From positions 992,001 to 1,056,000 of the forward strand of contig JAYEVF010000027.1 of the NCBI GenBank assembly GCA_036346355.1: DNA of 64,000 nt, written 5' to 3'. This DNA is from Rhipidocladum racemiflorum. Lineage: Eukaryota > Streptophyta > Magnoliopsida > Poales > Poaceae. The stretch's first letter is position 1, and every line of letters starts with the position of its first letter. A program made the position numbers and the translations under genes. The notes beneath the pieces are model-generated. The model saw nothing but the letters and a program-made list of their open reading frames with translations, ran no database searches and had not been told where the DNA came from. Of this stretch, positions 10,926 through 22,065 are shown piece after piece.

Positions 10926-11206
10926 TATTGAGTTGCATGCACTAGCCAGTTCACCCAAAAGCTTAAGCTGATGAGGAAATGCGGGCAATTCACTTATACT
11001 TTAACACTCCCCCTCACGTGTAGACTCCCTCAGGCCTAAGACGTGGAATAGAAGTGGGCTGCAATTATTATTTTTTAATTGCATCAATCAGGTCTTGAAC
11101 TCAAGACCTCTTGGCTCTGATACCATATTGAGTTGAATGCACCAGCCAGTTCACTCAAAAGCTTAAGCTGATGTGGAAAGACGAGCAATTCACTTATACT
11201 TCAACA
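10926..11206 (-). mobile_element. TRIM (SMART-like miniature LTR retrotransposon), complete with TSD
   Basis: Two 81-bp direct repeats (10926-11006 and 11126-11206) are flanked by the 5-bp duplication GAATT (10921-10925 and 11207-11211). Read on the minus strand, each LTR starts TGTT. A tRNA-Met-type primer binding site TGGTATCAGAGC follows the 5' LTR (11125-11114), and a polypurine tract GTGAGGGGGAG precedes the 3' LTR (11017-11007). It is 281 bp with no coding capacity, so non-autonomous. Size, PBS and PPT match the SMART/TRIM class known from grasses. Confidence 0.93.
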
Positions 11207-11211
11207 GAATT

Positions 11212-11586
11212 CACTACAACGACCAAAATCTCGACAGCCAAAACATTCGAGATAGGTTCCAAAACCGTCGAGACCAATCACTCTCGACAGCTAGCCATAG
11301 AGAAGTGGCCATCGACTCAGCTCCGTTGCTATGTGGTCCACGAGAGTATGAGCGGAGCCGCTGTTAACGAGTGCAGCCATCTTTGGGCCTCTCTCTCTCT
11401 CGAGAGGTGCACTTGGCCCGACCGCATCCGTCCTCATCTCTCTTGACCGCTCGGTGGGCTGTCGAGAGAGAGGTAGTGGATCAGCCTACGTAATCTGCAT
11501 CTCTCTCGACGACCATGGGGTGGGCATACATGGGAAGCTGGCCCGTTTCTAGGGCGGGTTAGTAGCCTTTTACTATCGACGCTTTA
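11212..11586. mobile_element. Relic of a second CACTA-type element with TCTCGAC motifs
   Basis: Starts CACTACAACGACC directly after the TRIM TSD and contains many TCTCGAC/GTCGAGA motifs in both orientations (about 11229, 11268, 11281, 11461, 11504), as in CACTA subterminal DNA. No matching terminal inverted repeat was found on the right, so the extent is uncertain. Confidence 0.4.
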
Positions 11587-11790
11587 GGGTGCGTTTGGTT
11601 ATTTGTATCAAGTGATACATGTATGAAATAGTTCAAGAAAAAAAGTCATCAATGTGTTTGGTTGCTTGAATGGAACTATCCCATCCTGGATCAAGTGTAC
11701 AAATTTAAGGAATATTTCCTCTAGATGCTGAACCATCTCGTTCACCCAAAATAATGGAACCAAATGGTACAAGACCATCCCATCCTATGA
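11587..11790. mobile_element. MITE-like relic with GGGTGCGTTTGGTT end
   Basis: GGGTGCGTTTGGTT is a common terminus of grass MITEs. A weak inverted match (AACCAAATGG, about 11758) lies ~170 bp away. No coding content. Confidence 0.35.
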
Positions 11791-12430
11791 AAAGATCAAG
11801 TAGGCCTAGAGGGGGTGAATAGGCACTTTTAATTTTAATGTTCTTGTTGAGTTATTAGTCAAGATTAAAAAGGAACCCAATTACTCTAACCAATCTACTC
11901 AACAAGTAATAACAAGAATTAATGATATAAAGTAAATGAGGAAACGTAAATAGGGACAAGGAATTTTTTTCCGTGGTTCGGAGCTTCACTCCTACATCCA
12001 CGTTGAGGCATGCGATCTTGCTCCTCGCAAGAACCGGCTCCCTCTCGAGCCTCGCGCCTCGTCAACACTCGTGGTAGTCTGTCGCCACTCCGGCAAGGTG
12101 GACTCCGCAACCTTGTACATCGGATCAAGAGCTTCCACAAACGCCAAGGCAAGCTCCTTGATCCCCACGCCTCCAAGCATTGTCTAGGGATCGCAATCCC
12201 AAGAGTAATAAGAACGAATGAACACCCTCTCGCCGGATCACCAATGACCACAAAGCACAACCGGAGAGAGGATCACCCACAAGACCGTTGATGCACAAGG
12301 ATCGCAAAAACCCTAGAAGAACCTCCAAATCTCAAAGGCTCAAGAAGTTCAATGGACGAACACTCAAGAACACATGGTTAGAGTAGAGGAGGTTTTTAGA
12401 TCTACATCTGGGCTCAAGTGATCGTTTTTT
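11791..12430. repeat. LTR-like repeat beginning TAGAGGGGGTGAATAGGC, unclassified
   Basis: The motif GATCAAGTAGGCCTAGAGGGGGTGAATAGG resembles the edge of a high-copy grass repeat; a related AGAGGGGGGGGTGAAT motif occurs at about 45280. Short ORFs on both strands (for example 12010-12291) show no recognisable domain and are not called. Confidence 0.35.
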
Positions 12431-12436
12431 TGAGTA

Positions 12437-12897
12437 CTAGTAAGGTGCCCGTGCCTTGCAACGGATGACCAACAGATTGATACACGCCATGAAAAGTGAT
12501 CCAAAATTGTATAAACAAACGGATGAACAACAGATTGCTCATGAGGTAATCAATGTATGCGCATAATCTTTTTCGCAAAGATCAAAGAGAGGCAGTACCC
12601 CTAATTATGTAGGGCTAATAACTCATGAGCTTAAATTTGGAGTCTCCTCGTCATGAGCGCTAATTACTGCTTTGGGCAAGTATTGCATGCTCACCAGCGC
12701 TAATTACTTGAGGTAATTAATGCATGCGCTAATTACTGCATGAGTCAAGTGTTGCATGCGCTGCATGCTTTTCTATGCGCAAGGAATAAATTCGGGGAAG
12801 GATCCAACTCATAATTTCAGCCATTGGATCTTCCTTGTTGGATGGTGTAGATTTAGTGTATCAACTAGCTAACTCGTACTTTTAATATTAGTATAGA
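12437..12897 (-). mobile_element. Small non-autonomous Helitron
   Basis: On the minus strand the 5' end reads TCTATACTAATATTAAAAG, a typical grass Helitron start. The 3' end has a short GC hairpin (CCGTTGCAAGGCACGGGC) and ends ACCTTACTAG followed by T, the CTRR-T signature. Length is 461 bp. No Rep/helicase coding is present. As expected for Helitrons there is no TSD. Confidence 0.75.
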
Positions 12898-13119
12898 AAT
12901 GGAAAGCCTCAGCACGAGATCCCAGGTCACCAGGTATAGATACCCCCCAAGATAGAGTCGCAATTGCCTTGCTGGGACCGTCCAGACTCAGCCTGGACCG
13001 TCCGAGCAACACAGCGCCCGCTCTATCCCAAAAGGTGCTAGAGAATAAAAAAAGCGCTCACAGTGTTACCCGGACCGTCCGAGCAACACTGCCTCAGCTC
13101 GGGAAACGGCAGGAAAAAC
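12898..13119. repeat. DNA flanking the copia insertion, with GGACCGTCC motifs
   Basis: GACCGTCCGAGCAACA occurs at about 12998 and 13075, and a related form (CCGGACCGTCCGGGCAACA) resumes at about 44191 on the other side of the copia element. So 13119 and 44168 were contiguous before that insertion. The host repeat is unclassified. Confidence 0.55.
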
Positions 13120-13340
13120 TGTTAGACAACCTCGCTATCGAATAGTCCGGGGTTGCCTAATAGATCTAAAGTGGAGAACAGAGAGAAAGAGAGAGAGAGA
13201 CACAATATGTGGGAGGACTGCTCTGCTTTATTATTCTCATCCTTCTGTGTACACGGGGTGACCCCCTGCCTCCTATTTATAACCTACATCTAGGGTTTCG
13301 GGAGAGTCCACATGGGCCACGTGGGCCGAGTTTCCTAACA
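13120..13340 (-). repeat. Copia 3' LTR
   Basis: 221 bp, TGTTAG...CTAACA on the plus strand, ~97% like 43944-44162 by eye. TSD AAAAC on its left. Confidence 0.92.
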
Positions 13341-13350
13341 CTCCCCCTTG
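13341..13350 (-). promoter_or_regulatory. Copia polypurine tract
   Basis: CTCCCCCTTG on the plus strand, so CAAGGGGGAG on the minus strand, directly upstream of the 3' LTR start; plus-strand DNA primer in reverse transcription. Confidence 0.85.
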
Positions 13351-13588
13351 GACTCTTCACCGCGAGATGCATATGCCTCATTAAAACTCCAAAAAAACCC
13401 AGTGGAAAAAATACTTGGAGAAAGAGTACATAGCATACGCTTGCTGTGTTGCACGGATTGCCTCATCAAAAACCTTATGTAAGAAAACTTCAATGAAAAA
13501 CTTACTTAAGGAAAAGAGTACAATCCACCCAAACTTCAATGTTAATCTTCAAGATTCACGTTGGGTACTCAAACTTCATGTTCAAGAT

Positions 13589-14570
13589 TTATATAGCAGT
13601 ATGTGAAAATTCTTCCCCTGAAATCTGCCCTTCTCTAAGTCTCATCATTCCGATTCCTCTAACACATCTTTTAAAGGAAGATGTCGGGAGTGACTTAGTG
13701 AATAAATCTGCGAGATTTTCACACGACTTAGTATGCAGTATTTTTATCTCGTTCATCTTATGCATTTCATGAGCATAAAAGCACTTGGTGTTGATATGCT
13801 TCGTAAGATTACTTTTCACATATCCCATTTGCACTTGAGCAACACAAGCTGCATTATCTTCATAGATAATAGTGGGGATTTGTTCCATGTTCAAACCACA
13901 TGACTTCTGGATGTGGTGAACCATTCTTCGAAGCCATGCACATTCTCGGGAGGCTTCATATAATGCAATGATTTCTGAGTGGTTTGTCGACGTCGAGACA
14001 AGAGTCTGCTTAGACGACTTCTAAGAGTTTGCAGTTTCACCACAAAGGAAAACATACCCGGTTTGTGACTTGCCAGTATGCGGGTCCGATAGGTATCCAG
14101 CATCCGCATAGCCAACCAAATTCAATTCATTATTTCTTCTGTAAAACAAGCCGAGATCTTTGTTTCCTTGGAGGTAACGGAAGATGTCATTCACCCCTTT
14201 CCAATGCCTTTTGGTGGGTTCTGCATTGTACCGTGCTAGCAAATTCACGGCGAACGCAATGTCCGGCCTAGTGCTATTCGCAAGGTACATGAGTGCTCCA
14301 ATTGCACTCAAATATGGGAATTATGCTCCCAGGACTTCCTCCCCCTCTTCTCTAGGCCTGTATGGATCTAGGTCTGCTTGGAGTGACCTTCCGACCATTG
14401 GTGTCTTTGCAGGGTATGCTTTCTCAAAATCAAATCTCTCCAACACTTTCTGCGTGTACGATGATTGGTGTACCAAGATTCCGCCTTGGACATGTTCAAG
14501 CTGCAAGCCTAAACAGAACTTGGTTTACCCAAGTCTTTCATCTCAAACTCAGGTTTCAAATATGTGCATG
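13589..14570 (-). pseudogene. Copia pol C-terminal part: RT end and RNase H
   Basis: Read from 14570 downward. The segment 14506-14321 continues RT (VLERFDFEKAYPAKTPM). 14311-14021 has ALMYLANSTRPDIAFAV, the copia connection domain, and YADAGYLSDPHTGKSQTGY of RNase H. 13924-13589 has IIYEDNAACV and LADLFTKSLP, the usual copia C-terminus. The polyprotein makes cDNA in virus-like particles. The frame breaks twice (near 14315 and 13930-14020). The N-terminal side is cut at 14570 by Tekay-1 and resumes at 27974. Confidence 0.9.
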
Positions 14571-17500
14571 TGTAACACCCCAAAATTTTTTCTTTTCTTA
14601 AATTCATGTGTGATTTGGCACTTTGGTGAATTTTTGGAATTTTCTGGAATTTATTTGGATTTATTTGGAATTTATTTGAATTTATTCCATTTTGAAATAA
14701 TTAAAGAATTTAATTCTGCAAATAAAATTTTGTTGGAAATATTTTATTTGAGTCCAAAATGTTCCAAAGTATTTTCCAGAATTTTTCTGGAATTTTTCCG
14801 AGTCTTTTGCTATTTTTAATGAATTAAATGAATTACTGGGAATTATTTTAATTATTAAATCGCTGGAAAATCAATCGGGTCGAGTACTGTTCATCCGACC
14901 GAGCCCGAGTCAGACTCGAGTTCGAGTCCGACCCGAGCCACGTGACTCGATCAAACCAGCTCAAAATCTAATCGATCCCAACCGTTGGATCAAGATCCAA
15001 CGGTCAGGATTTCCCCGTACCGCTTCGGTCGAATCCGGCCCGGATCTGATCGCGCCCACGCGATCGTGGCCGTTGATCGTGCCACGTGGACGGCTGTGCG
15101 TCGTCGTCTCCGCTGAGTCCGAGCCGGACTCCGCCGCCGCGCCCGCCGCCGTGGAGAACTAGGTTTCCGTGTCCCGCACGAACGCCGAGGCTATTTAAAG
15201 CCCTGGTCACGCCCCGAGGTTGCCCTCATCTCAGGCGCACCGTGTCCCCGAGCCATCTCGCCGAGCCGCCGCCGTTTGCCCGTCTGAGCTCGCCGTAGTT
15301 GGAGGAGGTGTCCGCCGCGGCTTTCTTGCCAAGCTTTCCGCCGTCCGTCGTCTTCCGCCGAAGGAGCCCGTATCCGAGTCCTCGCTTCGAGACGCACCAA
15401 GAGACCACCCACTTCGCCGAGCGACCCGAGCGCCGTCGGGCTCGTCGTCGTCTCCGTCTCCGATTCTTTGCAGCTCCGCTGCCGCCATCGCCCTCGCGAG
15501 CTCTGTGCGCCGTCCGATTTTGATCGTGCGGTTGAGGTGAGTTCACGTGTTTCCAAACCCGACTAGATCTGGACCGTTGGATCAAGATCCAACGGCCCAC
15601 GATTGCCACGTGCCGTAGTAGTGTTATTATAGGATTAGATCTGGACCGTCCGATCTAGATCGAACGGCCCACGATCATCGAGTAGATTCAACGTGTTAAC
15701 CCTGGATCTAATCGCGGCCGTTGAATTTCAAATCAACGGTCGAGATTGCGCCACGTGTCGGGAAGCCTGACCGTCGCGGTCAGCGCCGTCCACGCGCGCG
15801 TGCGTGTGACGCTGACACGCGGGGCCCGCGCGTGTCGAAGGGCTCCACTGTCGGCCGACCGCACCGTGACGCCACCCATGACGTCATCGGTGGAGTCCCA
15901 CCTGTCGCCACCGTGGCCGAGCCCGACGTCGGCGATGACGCCACCCGAGTGGTCCCACATGTCGGGCCTCACGTGGAGTCGTGGACCGGTCCACAGTAGA
16001 CCAGCCGAGCGTGGACCGAGTCCATGGACCGGTGACGTCAGCAGACCAATCCAAAGGCTGCCACGTGTCCTCGCCGACGCAATAAATGATTTTTCTAAAA
16101 GAAAATGATTTAATAAATCGGTTTAATAATTGATTTGAATTTCAAAACTTCAAACGCTTATAACTTTTGCGTTTCAACTCCGATTTGAGTGATTCAAATT
16201 TCTAAATTTGTATAAAATTGAGACCTACCTAAATATGAATTTTATTTAATTTTTGGACTAAAGTTTTCTCTGTAAAATTATTTAATTGATTATTTAAACT
16301 TTAAATAATCATAACTTTTGCGTCTTAACTCCAAATTTGACGATTCTAGTTTCTAAAAACTCATAAAATTATGTTCTCTCTGTTTATGGATTTTATTTGG
16401 ATGTTTGGACACTTTTTGCCTATTGTTTATTCGTGTATTTGCTATTTGCACGCTTTACGAGTAGACGTTGAAGTGCCGGAAGGATTCGAAGGAGAAGTAT
16501 TGACTCAGATCCAACTCAAGACCAAGAACAAGTACTTTTGAAGGCAAGTTGTGCTTTGACCATGTTGATCCTATTTCGAAATCTATTTTGATTTAAACTA
16601 TTGCATGCTAGTTCAATTAGAAAAATACTTTATTTAAACATGGGGGTTAGATAAATGCCAATTTGCTGTATGACACCTTGATTATTTAAGTATGTGCCAT
16701 GATCCCTTGTCACCCTAGTTGTGGATTACTAGTTGGACATTATTAAATTGCCAACATGGGTTTAGACCGTTGTAGTACCTTTGCTTAGACCTCAAGCTCG
16801 TGCTCATGACATGATTTTGGACAATCAAATGTTAATATTGACTTAATGATATATTGAACCTGTTTTGGAAAGGTATCATGTGATGTTGATGGCACGTGGT
16901 GCATGGTAATCAAGCGGGGTTTGATAAATAGCTTTTCGGCCAGGGGCATGTGGCAAGAGTAATCAGTGGGCCAGTTGTGGCATTGGGAGTGTTGATTTGG
17001 TTCTTCTGTAGTCTTGCCCTGGTCACCCTAAGGACTTAACCTTGCAAGCCTTTAAACTGGGTCTAACGTGCAACCACATGTCCGTAATGGGACGGACCTA
17101 GTTGACTAAGTTGCTAATAACGCACTGTGGGACCTCGGGAGGTCAACTACACCCTTTGTGTAAGTTGTATGCGGGAGCGTCTGGCCGAGGCCAGTACCCA
17201 TCTAACGGTTGATTGGCCTAGACTTCGCCTTAGCGAAGGGAAGCGTTAGTGCGCAATAACCGGGAGGACCACTTGTATTGTTAGAAGTTTCCAAAGACTT
17301 TGTTACTGAACTCGCCTTTGTGGTGTTTGACTGTATCTTGTGGGTAAAGTGCATAACCTCTGCAGAGTTTAGAATCTATTCGAATAGCCGTGTCCGCGGT
17401 ATTGGACATCGCCGGGAATTACAAATCAAGGGTTAGATTTTCTCAAAAATAACTTTGGTTTGAAAGGTTGGGCTGGATTAATAATGAAGTTGGTGGAAAT

Positions 17501-18074
17501 GTGGATTAGGATGGGAAAGATGTTTATTAAATTCCTTGAAAAGTTATCTATGCTATACTTGCTTTTACTGCTTTCGAATCTGCTTATGTTACTTGTCAAA
17601 TGTCTTTCATCGCAAATATACCTTGAGCTATTCCTTTGTACCAAGCCATGCATATAGTATATTAGCTTGCATTCTGTGCATGACTTGCTGAGTACCAAGT
17701 ACTCACCCTTGCCACAATACAACACCAGTTGAAGAGGAGACTGCACAAGCTTTGGAGGAGGAGCTCCAGGAGGATTCGTCTACTTAGGGAAGCGAGCCCG
17801 GTCGCCTGCTGTGGTATACTGGATGGCGCCACGAAGTTATTTGATTTTCCGCTGCTATTATTTTTCTCTGAATAAGTTTCGCCTTGCGAGGCATATATTT
17901 GTAACTTGACCATAAGGTCGAGTAACCAGTTTGACTATTTAAATAAAGTACTTTGATAGTATCGAATGGTATGATTGTGATATTTACCGATGTTAAGACT
18001 GTGTGCACTAGCGCGTTCCTGGACTAGTGTTGAATACACAGAGGGTCCGGATTTGCAAATTCGGGGTCCCGACA
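14571..18074 (+). repeat. Tekay-1 5' LTR (3504 bp)
   Basis: Begins TGTAACACCCC and ends GGGGTCCCGACA. Its first half has several CACTGTG-like G-boxes (CACGTG) and short inverted repeats CCGTTGGATC-AA-GATCCAACGG (14982-15003, 15574-15595). The second half is AT-rich and non-coding. The shared motif GACTTGCTGAGTACCAAGTACTCACCC near 17680 is typical of long chromovirus LTRs. Confidence 0.92.
15192..15199 (+). promoter_or_regulatory. Tekay-1 5' LTR TATA box
   Basis: TATTTAAA in a GC-rich setting (GAGGC-TATTTAAA-GCCC). The equivalent site is kept at 24366 (TATTTAAA), 25147 (TATTTAAT) and 58517 (TATTTAAG), so position and sequence are conserved across LTR copies. Marks the U3/R boundary region. 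Confidence 0.65.
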
Positions 18075-18078
18075 GAGG

Positions 18079-18091
18079 TGGTATCAGAGCC
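18079..18091 (+). promoter_or_regulatory. Tekay-1 primer binding site (tRNA-Met)
   Basis: TGGTATCAGAGCC lies 4 nt after the 5' LTR and is complementary to the 3' end of initiator tRNA-Met, the usual primer. Confidence 0.9.
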
Positions 18092-18293
18092 ATACTTGAC
18101 TGTAGGCTCAACCCTAGCTAGAATGGTCGTAGTGAGGATAAAACCTATTTTCTAAAAGCTAAAAATTTGTGAAGACAAGAAATGACATCTCGACTTATCC
18201 CCTTCTCTCTTTTCTTGTCTCTTGCTGAAATTTTCCCTTACCTTGTCACGATTTAAAAATTCCAAGTTCTTACGTAAAGCACTCTTGTGACAG

Positions 18294-19012
18294 ATGGAGG
18301 AAGAGTTCAACTACGTTGATCTGGGAGTTGGTCACGCCGCGGAACTTTGGCATATGCTACAAACCCTCAGAGATTTTGAGAAGCCGCAATACCAAGTGGA
18401 AGTGGTCAGACAAGCGGGATTGATCAAGGCTTGTGACGTGAAGATTGAGGTACCTGCTAGGAAAAAGGGCCCAGGCAATCGCCCGATACACCAGACCGCC
18501 AGAGATCTACAATGCAGATGGGTATCCAAGAGGTATCACGACGAGCAATGCGGCACGTTACCCGTATCTACGCCAGAGAGTTGGAGAGCACGGTGTTCCG
18601 TTATCATCCGCGCAGCGATAACCTTCTTGACCCGAAGGCGATTCAGGATGAGGATGCCACGGTTACACAGTTGGCACGATTTGTTGTCGCCCAGGAGGAT
18701 GTACTAGATAATACAAGCAAAGAGCTACAGAAGGCCCGCAAGGAGATCACGACAGAGAAGAACAGATGGCGGGAAGCTCAAGAGTACGTGTCCCACCTTC
18801 TGCAAAGGATTGGAGAGTTAGAGACGGCTTTGTACGGACCAGAACCAGAGCCCGTACTCGAGCTACACGATCCAGATCCGGAGGAGTCAGATCTCGATGA
18901 GGACACTGCTTCTTCGACTACCACAGAGGACACAGTTGCTGGACATGGCAATCGTTTCGCGCCTATGCGCGACACCTGCACTCCAGGCCGTGGAGGTTTT
19001 CTCGATGAGTGA
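18294..19012 (+). pseudogene. orf0: extra ORF upstream of gag in Tekay-1
   Basis: Function unknown. The first frame (18294-18707) starts MEEEFNYVDLGVGHAAELW and contains YQVEVVRQAGLIKACDVKIE and ARKKGPGNRPIH. The second frame (18512-19012) has ARELESTVFRYHPRSDNLLD, a coiled-coil-like stretch (VLDNTSKELQKARKEITTEK; LLQRIGELETALYG) and an acidic tail (PDPEESDLDEDTASSTTTED). The same two segments occur in Tekay-2 (52456-53150). The frame switch differs between copies (-1 or +1), which suggests one ancestral ORF of ~240 codons broken by indels. The ATG directly follows CAG, a possible acceptor. Rice Ty3 elements such as RIRE3/RIRE8 are reported to have an orf0 at this place; I could not test homology. 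Confidence 0.7.
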
Positions 19013-19296
19013 GCATAGGTTCTATAGTGAGACTCCTTCGCCGAGTCACGTCATAGAATAAAGAGTCACCCTTTTAGGCGTTAGACTCCAGTGTTGGTTC
19101 GATTTGGATTTTAATTGTTTGCTGAGTGTGCAGTATGTGTTGCAAGGCCCTTAGGCATTGTAAGCAACCATACCAAGTTATTAATATCAATAATAAAGTT
19201 AGACCGTAAAGTTACACCTTTCGCCCCGCATAAGTTCCATATTACTTGTCTATTCTTGATTCCCCCCCATCTCTAAGACCTAGAGCAAATCGACAG

Positions 19297-20440
19297 ATGG
19301 TGAACACCCGTGGAAACTTTGGAGGCAATGGAAGCGGTTCTCGCCCAGCAGAAAACCCCAATGAGGGAGCACCAGCACCGCCACTGGATGTGCAGAATTT
19401 CGGAGCTTTTCTCGCTGCCTGCACTCGCTTGATGCATGCTATGATGCAACAAATGCAACACGTCAACTGCGCGATCCACTGCTAATCAAGTTAATCAGGG
19501 ACCACGCCGTAATACAAGACCGGCCGAGTTCATGAGGACTCACCCACCCACTTTCTCTGGGAATGCCAATCCATTGGAGGCCGATGATTGGTTAAGGTCA
19601 ATCGAGAGGAAGCTACACATAGCTCAATGCATAGGAAATGAGAAGGTACTCTACACTTCTCATCACCGAAGGAACACCGAATGGTGGGAGAACTTCGTGC
19701 CATGCAAGAAAACCCTCAAGATATCACTTGGGAAGAGTTCACAATGCATTCCGACAAAGATCACGTGCCTGAAGGAATCATGGACCTTAAGAAGGAGGAG
19801 TTCAGAGCATCGAGGCAAGGTAATCAGCCGCTGGTCGACTACCTGAACAAGTTCACACAGCTAGCACGCTACGCACCGAGGATGTAGCGACAGATAAATC
19901 CGCATACCTCGTTTTATGAAGGGACTTAACTCAGATTGCAAGTAGGATTGATCACCCACACCTTCCTGATTTCCAAGAGTTGGTGAATAAGGCGCTTATT
20001 CTTGAGGACAAGCGCAAGGAACTGGATGAGAACAGGAAGCGCAGGATGCAACAAAGAAGGATCGCGCCAGGAACGCAGCAATACCGAGAGTTGCACCAAA
20101 TCAATTCTTCAGATTCCAACCACGTAATGCAACAAGGACACCATCCTCAAAGCACCAAGACCTGTCAATCGAACTACTGCACTTCACTTCGCTAGAAACG
20201 CTTACTCCAGTGCAAACAAGAAGGAACAAAGAGATTGCTACAATCGCAACGAGCCAGACACTTTGCCAACAGCTTGTCCAAAGAAGACAGCAGGAGTGAC
20301 CCGATTCGCTTCAACCTAGGAACCACCCAGCTAGGACGCCAAAGACCGGAGCCACACCCTGCACTCGTGGTGAGAGGCCGAGTCAACCATGTCACCGCAG
20401 ATGCAACTGCAGAATGCTACTGGACGTCGTCTTTGGGTAA
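19297..20440 (+). pseudogene. Tekay-1 gag, frameshifted
   Basis: Structural protein of the virus-like particle. Starts MVNTRGNFGGNGSGS, a usual chromovirus gag start; the ATG directly follows CGACAG. Retrotrans_gag-like parts: THPPTFSGNANPLEADDWLR (19535-19594) and GNQPLVDYLNKFTQLARYAP (19822-19881). The zinc knuckle near 20230 reads CYNRNEP and then shifts frame; the second Cys of CCHC is Arg (CGC), as in Tekay-2. Stops and shifts at about 19483, 19660 and 19887 break it. Confidence 0.85.
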
Positions 20441-20470
20441 GTTACTTGTTAACTCAAGACTGCAACAGCT

Positions 20471-22065
20471 TTGTTTGACTTTGGAGCTTCAGATTCGCTT
20501 GTTTCGCAAGGCTTTGCTACTAGAAATGATTTGAGGATTGCAAGACTTAAGTGCATGCTTTTAGTTCAAACCCCTGGTTCAGAACTCCGAACGAAAGCAG
20601 GATGTTCCGGGGTGAGAATACTAATAGATGGAATAGAGTTCCTAGCAAACCTTATAATTTTGGAGACCCAGACCTTAGACGTCATATTGGGAATGGATTG
20701 GTTATCCAAACACAAGGCCGTATTGGATTGTGGACGAAGGATTATCTCAGTTGAGAGCCCATGTGGAAAGAAAGTGGAATTTCAAGCCACTGCAGTTAGA
20801 GATGGACAGTTGATGGTTAACAGTACCAAGGCAATCAGCATAGATGATGTCTCAGTAGTGAATGAGTACCCAGATGTTTTTCCCGAAGATCTACCTGGTA
20901 TGCCGCATGCAGGGACATAGAGTTTGTGATAGAGCTTGTACCTGGTACAGCACCGATAGCAAAGAGACCCTATCGGATGTCCACCGAGGAGTTGGTAGAA
21001 ATGAAGAAACAGCTAGAAGAGTTAATGGAGAAAGGATTTATCAGACCGAGCTCGTCGCCGTGGGGAGCACCAGTTTTGTTTGTCAAGAAGAAGGACGGAA
21101 GTTTCAGGATGTGCATCGACTACCGTGCACTCAATGAAGTCACCGTGAAGAATAAGTATCCGCTACCTAGGATTGATGATTTGTTTGATCACCGAGAGGA
21201 GCCGAGTTTTCTCCAAGATTGATCTCGAGATCGGGATACCATCGATTGAAGATCCGATCGTAAGATATTCAAGATCGCATTCTCGCCAAGATATGGACAT
21301 TACGAGTTTACGCTATGTCCTTTGATCGACGAATGCGCCAAATTTATTTCATGAATATGATGAATAAGGTGTTCATGGAATATTTGGACAAGTTTGTCGT
21401 CGTGTTCATAGATGATATTCTAATCTACTCCAAAACGGAGGATGAACATGCCGACACTTAAGGCGAGTTTTGGAAAAGTCGAGGAACAGCAACTTTTCGC
21501 CAAGTTCGGTAAGTGTGATTTTTGGAAGGACAAGGTGGAGTTTCTTGGACATGTAATGACCGCAGAAGGAGTCGCCAGTAGATCCAAGCAAAGTAGAAGT
21601 CGTGTTACATTGGGAGCAACCAAAGACTGTGACCTGCATTCGAGTTTCCTTGGAATGGCAGGATACTACCGCCCGTTTCATCGAAGGCTTTTCGACAATT
21701 GCGAAACCTCTTACGCAATTGCTGAAAAAGGAGAAGAAGTTTGCATGGACGCTTAATGTGAGAAAGGATTTCAGGAGCTGAAGAAGCGATTGACATCAAG
21801 ACCGGTGTTAGTTCTACCTGATGTTGCTCAAAGCTTCGATATTTATTGTGACGCATCGCGCCAAGGACTTGGATGTGTGCTGATGCAGAATGGAAAGGTC
21901 GTCGCTTATGCATCAAGGCAGTTGAGGCCGCGTGAGGAAAATTATTCGACACATGACCTAGAGTTAGGCCGTAGTGCATGCCTTGAAGATATGGCGTCAC
22001 TATCGATCGGGAACAGATGTGAAGTGTATACGGATCATAAGAGTTTTAAGTACATATTCACCTAG
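20471..22065 (+). pseudogene. Tekay-1 pol: protease, RT and RNase H
   Basis: Protease: FDFGASDSLVS near 20474 (retroviral Asp motif DxGAS) and VILGMDWLSKH. RT: AKRPYRMSTEELVEMKKQLE (20953 on), SFRMCIDYRALNEV near 21100, the catalytic box FIDDILIYS near 21408 and FLGHVMTAEGVA near 21541. RNase H: FDIYCDASRQGLGCVLMQ near 21837 and YTDHKSFKYIF. Frame changes occur near 21190-21330, 21460, 21620 and 21750. Confidence 0.88.

Noticed and set aside
15004..16108. Several GC-rich ORFs on both strands in the Tekay-1 LTR
   Set aside because: They overlap in many frames inside a non-coding LTR promoter region and are not kept in the other LTR copies.
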